From: Dyadobacter sp.
Lineage (GTDB): Bacteria; Bacteroidota; Bacteroidia; Cytophagales; Spirosomataceae
DNA length: 64,000 bases
Assembly: GCF_017744695.1 (NCBI RefSeq)
Contig: NZ_JAGIAS010000005.1
Span: forward strand, 1 to 64,000
Direction: 5' to 3'
Below the pieces are notes generated by a model. It was given only the letters and a program-made list of their open reading frames with translations. It was not told where the DNA came from and searched no databases. The translations under genes were made by a program, and so were the position numbers. Positions 61,545-64,000 of this stretch are shown here, piece by piece; the stretch's first letter is position 1; each line of letters opens with the position of its first letter.

Positions 61545-62135
61545 GTGAAATTTTTGAAATTCTTTCAGGGTAAGGTCAAGGAACCGGTGCCGGAAGCCGA
61601 CAGGCTTGCGGAGTACCGGCGTCATGGCGACGTCGCGCTGTTGGGAGCGTTGTATGAGCCTTATATGGATATGGTTTTTGGGGTGTGTTTCAAATATCTG
61701 CGCGATGAAGAGGAGTGCAAGGATGCCGTCATGCAAATATTCGAGAAGTTGATCTTCGATTTAAGGCATCACGAAGTTGCGAATTTCAAGAGTTGGCTGC
61801 ATAGCGTTGCGCGGAACTATTGTTTGATGAAACTCAGGACAGAGCGGGTTACGGTAGGGCAGGAACCGGCCAGTGAAAGGGTACAGGAATCGGTAGATGA
61901 GCCCGCTAACGACGAGGATGTATTCATGCTGGAAGGACAATTGAATGCATTGGATGAATGCCTTCAAAAGCTGGCAAGCGAACAGAGGGTCAGCATAGAA
62001 TTGTTTTACCTGCAAAACAAATGCTACCGCGAGATTGCCGGAGAAACCGGTTTTGAAATGGGCAAAGTGAAGAGTTACATTCAGAACGGAAAGCGGAAGC
62101 TGAAAATCTGCATAGAAAGCAATGGCAACTACTAA
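61545..62135 (+). CDS. ECF-type RNA polymerase sigma factor
   Basis: 196 aa. Region 2 (LGALYEPYMDMVFGVCFKYL, EEECKDAVMQIFEKL, NFKSWLHSVARNYCLMKLR) and region 4 (LDECLQKLASEQRVSIELFY, REIAGETGFEMGKVKSYI) are complete. It binds the core polymerase and directs it to a subset of promoters. Its stop overlaps the start of the membrane anti-sigma-like gene by 14 bp, the usual sign of a sigma/anti-sigma pair. Divergent from the VWA gene. Confidence 0.9.
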   Translation: MKFLKFFQGKVKEPVPEADRLAEYRRHGDVALLGALYEPYMDMVFGVCFKYLRDEEECKDAVMQIFEKLIFDLRHHEVANFKSWLHSVARNYCLMKLRTERVTVGQEPASERVQESVDEPANDEDVFMLEGQLNALDECLQKLASEQRVSIELFYLQNKCYREIAGETGFEMGKVKSYIQNGKRKLKICIESNGNY

Positions 62136-63180
62136 CGACCTCATACCAAATTTCGAAGATTTCGAACGCTATTACAGCGGCGAAATGTCGCCGGCCGAAC
62201 AGCGCTTGCTGGAAGGGCGGATGCTCGCCGAACCGCTCGTGGCAGAGGCTTATGATGGGTTTTTAGCCTGGCGCAAGCATAACGGCCGCATTGCAGGCGT
62301 CCGCGCGGATTTACATCAGCGCTTGCACGCGCGCGTGGAACGCACCGACCGGAAAGCCCTGCCGCTATGGGCATATGCTTCGGCGGCCTCAGTGCTGCTC
62401 GCAATGTTCAGTTACTGGTTCGTGTTTTTGCGCGATCAAACGGTTGAAGTACAAAAGCCCTCGGTTGCGGAAAAGCAGGAGCAGGTAAAACGGTCCCCCA
62501 TTCAAGCAGATAAAACAGTCGAGGCGGCCAGTCCGGCTGCGGTTGCACCGGTGGCCCCGGCCAAGGTTGCATCGGTTCCGAGCCAGCCCCAATTGGCGCA
62601 TGACACCAACATATTACCAAAACCTGAAATAGCTTTGGCACCTTCTGTGCTGGCTGATGTCGCCGTTCAAAAGGAAGTGGATGGTGTTGTATTGGAAGAC
62701 TCTTCCCCGATTAAAATGGAGGCGACGCATGTGCCTCCACGGCCTGTTGAGACTTTGACGACGCCTGGTGCGGCGCAGGCCGCCGGTAAGTCGATGGCGG
62801 CGCGGACCAGGGTGGAGCGCGAGCATGCCGATACGCAGTATCTGGTTGCTTCCCAACCAGTATCTGCCGAAAGGAAAACCTATTCTATAACGATCCCTTC
62901 CGACACTTTGGCACCCATGCCGGCCCAGGGGTGGGAGGCCTACCGTGCTTATCTCGAAAAAAATACGGGCTCAACTTCCACAACCGGGCAAATAATGGTG
63001 ACATTTTTCGTCAGTTCCACAGGTGTATTGTCCGGTTTCGTAGCCAGCGGCCCCGAAGAGCTTCACAAAGAAGCAATCCGTATCATCAGCAACGGTCCCG
63101 CCTGGGTACCCGCGCGTACGAAAGGAATTCCTGTCACATCCCGGGCCGAAATACGGCTTCAATTTCGGCAATCTCAATAA
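62122..63180 (+). CDS. Membrane anti-sigma-like protein with C-terminal TonB-like domain
   Basis: 352 aa. The N-terminal cytoplasmic part (FEDFERYYSGEMSPAEQRLL) resembles anti-sigma domains, one TM helix lies at about 81-103, and a long proline/alanine/valine-rich linker follows. The C-terminus (about 271-350, IMVTFFVSSTGVLSGFVASG and AIRIISNGPAWVPARTKG) resembles a TonB C-terminal fold. Overlaps the sigma gene by 14 bp. The fusion suggests that a periplasmic signal, perhaps the VWA protein or an outer membrane partner, controls release of the sigma factor. Confidence 0.7.
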   Translation: MATTNDLIPNFEDFERYYSGEMSPAEQRLLEGRMLAEPLVAEAYDGFLAWRKHNGRIAGVRADLHQRLHARVERTDRKALPLWAYASAASVLLAMFSYWFVFLRDQTVEVQKPSVAEKQEQVKRSPIQADKTVEAASPAAVAPVAPAKVASVPSQPQLAHDTNILPKPEIALAPSVLADVAVQKEVDGVVLEDSSPIKMEATHVPPRPVETLTTPGAAQAAGKSMAARTRVEREHADTQYLVASQPVSAERKTYSITIPSDTLAPMPAQGWEAYRAYLEKNTGSTSTTGQIMVTFFVSSTGVLSGFVASGPEELHKEAIRIISNGPAWVPARTKGIPVTSRAEIRLQFRQSQ

Positions 63181-63458
63181 TTCTGTTCAAATCAGACGAT
63201 TAAGCGGTTACTTGTAGAAGTAATTTTAAAAATTTTCCAAAATAGGACAGTTATTTTTTGCGATCTACGCCGCAGTATTTAATTTTACTACAAGCCGTTA
63301 ACTGCTCATCTCTTGCTTTTTTACTAAATCTGAACTTGCAGTTTATTCCCAATAGTCGCTTAATGGCCATTTCCAGACCGAGTCTTGTTCCAGGCGCTGG
63401 CGGATGATACAATTTTCTGGTTTAATTTTGTTATGGCAAGTGTTATGACTAATTCTAC

Positions 63459-63503
63459 GAAATAATTGCCCGCTTTTTACAGTAAGATACCGAATAATTG
63501 CCC
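63459..63503. repeat. Direct repeat in the leader of a response-regulator gene
   Basis: GAAATAATTGCCC at 63459-63471 is repeated as CGAATAATTGCCC at 63491-63503, 32 bp apart (about three helical turns), and the second copy ends 16 bp before the gene start at 63519. Two sites on one face of the helix would suit a dimeric regulator. TAATTTTG at 63423-63430 is a match to the -7 box but has no clear -33 partner. The rest of 63181-63518 shows no gene. Confidence 0.35.
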
Positions 63504-63518
63504 ACTTATACTCAACCT

Positions 63519-63908
63519 ATGGACAATAGAAAGAATCTGTTGATTATAGACGACGAACCCAGCATTACCAAGATACTGGAACATTTTCTCAAAAAGGATT
63601 TCGATGTAGTGATCAAAAGCGACGGCTCCGAAGGAATGCTGTGGCTCGAAGAAGGCAACCATGCCGACCTCATTATTGCCGACCTTCACATGCCCAATCT
63701 GAGCGGCAAAGAGTTCCTGAAAGTGGCGAAGGCCAGTAATCTGTATTCGGAGATACCCATTATCATACTTTCGGGTTCGGACGAGAGCAGCGAGCGAATC
63801 CAATGCCTTAATCTGGGTGCGGACGATTTTATGGTCAAGCCGTTCAACCCGATGGAGGTGCATGCGAAGATCAACGCCGTACTGCGGCGCAGTAAACGCT
63901 TCTCTTAA
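63519..63908 (+). CDS. Single-domain response regulator
   Basis: 129 aa from ATG 63519 (the longer frame uses a TTG at 63498). Acidic pair Asp11-Asp12 in LLIIDDEPSIT, phospho-acceptor Asp55 in LIIADLHMPNLSG, and FMVKPFNPMEV. It has no output domain of its own and may act on the protein encoded by the next gene, which begins 12 bp later. Partner kinase not in the window. Confidence 0.85.
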   Translation: MDNRKNLLIIDDEPSITKILEHFLKKDFDVVIKSDGSEGMLWLEEGNHADLIIADLHMPNLSGKEFLKVAKASNLYSEIPIIILSGSDESSERIQCLNLGADDFMVKPFNPMEVHAKINAVLRRSKRFS

Positions 63909-63919
63909 ACGACGATATC

Positions 63920-64000
63920 ATGGAACTGGCCGGCACAACGACAGAAACGGTAACGGCGGGCAAAACCTACGTTGCCCAGTTCAGGGTTATTTATGTCCAT
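63920..64000 (+). CDS. Partial gene at the right edge, function unknown
   Basis: ATG at 63920 opens MELAGTTTETVTAGKTYVAQ and stays open to the end of the window (27 codons). The start is 12 bp behind the response-regulator stop, so the two are probably linked. Too little is visible to name a family. Confidence 0.5.
   Translation, partial: MELAGTTTETVTAGKTYVAQFRVIYVH

Noticed and set aside
1..64000. CRISPR arrays, tRNA, rRNA or insertion sequences
   Set aside because: Looked for repeated spacers, tRNA-like cloverleaf ends and transposase motifs (DDE, HUH) and found none.

Overview
The window looks like chromosome of a Bacteroidota of the order Cytophagales, most like Dyadobacter/Spirosoma relatives (inference from gene content). 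Pointers are type IX secretion C-terminal sorting domains, MacB/FtsX permeases with a short conserved N-terminal prefix domain under a PadR regulator, LytS/LytTR signalling with a two-component propeller, a HipA-like kinase plus DUF3037 pair, and promoter boxes of the TAnnTTTG type. No rRNA, tRNA, CRISPR array or complete insertion sequence was seen.

Layout. 1-2.3 kb: a partial lipoprotein, an RlaP-type nucleotidyltransferase, a truncated Fic gene and, facing it, a VbhA-like Fic antitoxin. 2.3-4.2 kb: an AT-rich reverse transcriptase gene preceded by about 280 nt of non-coding DNA bounded by a perfect 13-bp inverted repeat, which I read as a candidate antiviral RT with its template RNA. 4.25-4.6 kb: a folded RNA element followed by an 81-aa protein; a diverged second copy of the whole unit lies at 18.7-19.1 kb, 70 bp before an AbiE-type toxin-antitoxin operon. 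4.7-18.5 kb: mostly housekeeping and accessory metabolism (GH29 fucosidase, 2H phosphoesterase, O-acylation pair, Fpg/Nei glycosylase, AI-2E transporter, ScyD/E-like protein, methyltransferase, formaldehyde dehydrogenase). 20.8-30.3 kb: a Nif3-like protein, an unusual 10-bp-periodic repeat array with an inverted arm, then PadR plus three tandem MacB/FtsX permeases with no ATPase gene. 30.5-41.3 kb: LysR, a large haem c/HEAT dehydrogenase, two HEAT-repeat proteins, AraC next to an MDR oxidoreductase, and two secreted carbohydrate-related proteins. 41.4-57.3 kb: secreted and surface proteins (several with Ig-like modules or T9SS domains), the HipA-like/DUF3037 pair, a LytS/LytTR system, and an AT-richer block with a repeat protein and very small ORFs. 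57.8-64 kb: response regulators, DUF4202, a VWA protein divergent from an ECF sigma/anti-sigma pair, and a partial gene at the edge.

How the parts may work together. Four separate defence or conflict modules (RlaP, Fic/VbhA, RT plus RNA, AbiE) lie in the first 21 kb, and both copies of the RNA/81-aa unit sit directly beside two of them. The strongest candidates for something undescribed are the RT with its inverted-repeat-bounded leader and the paired RNA plus small-protein unit. Both are inferences from sequence layout and need the comparisons listed under findings.
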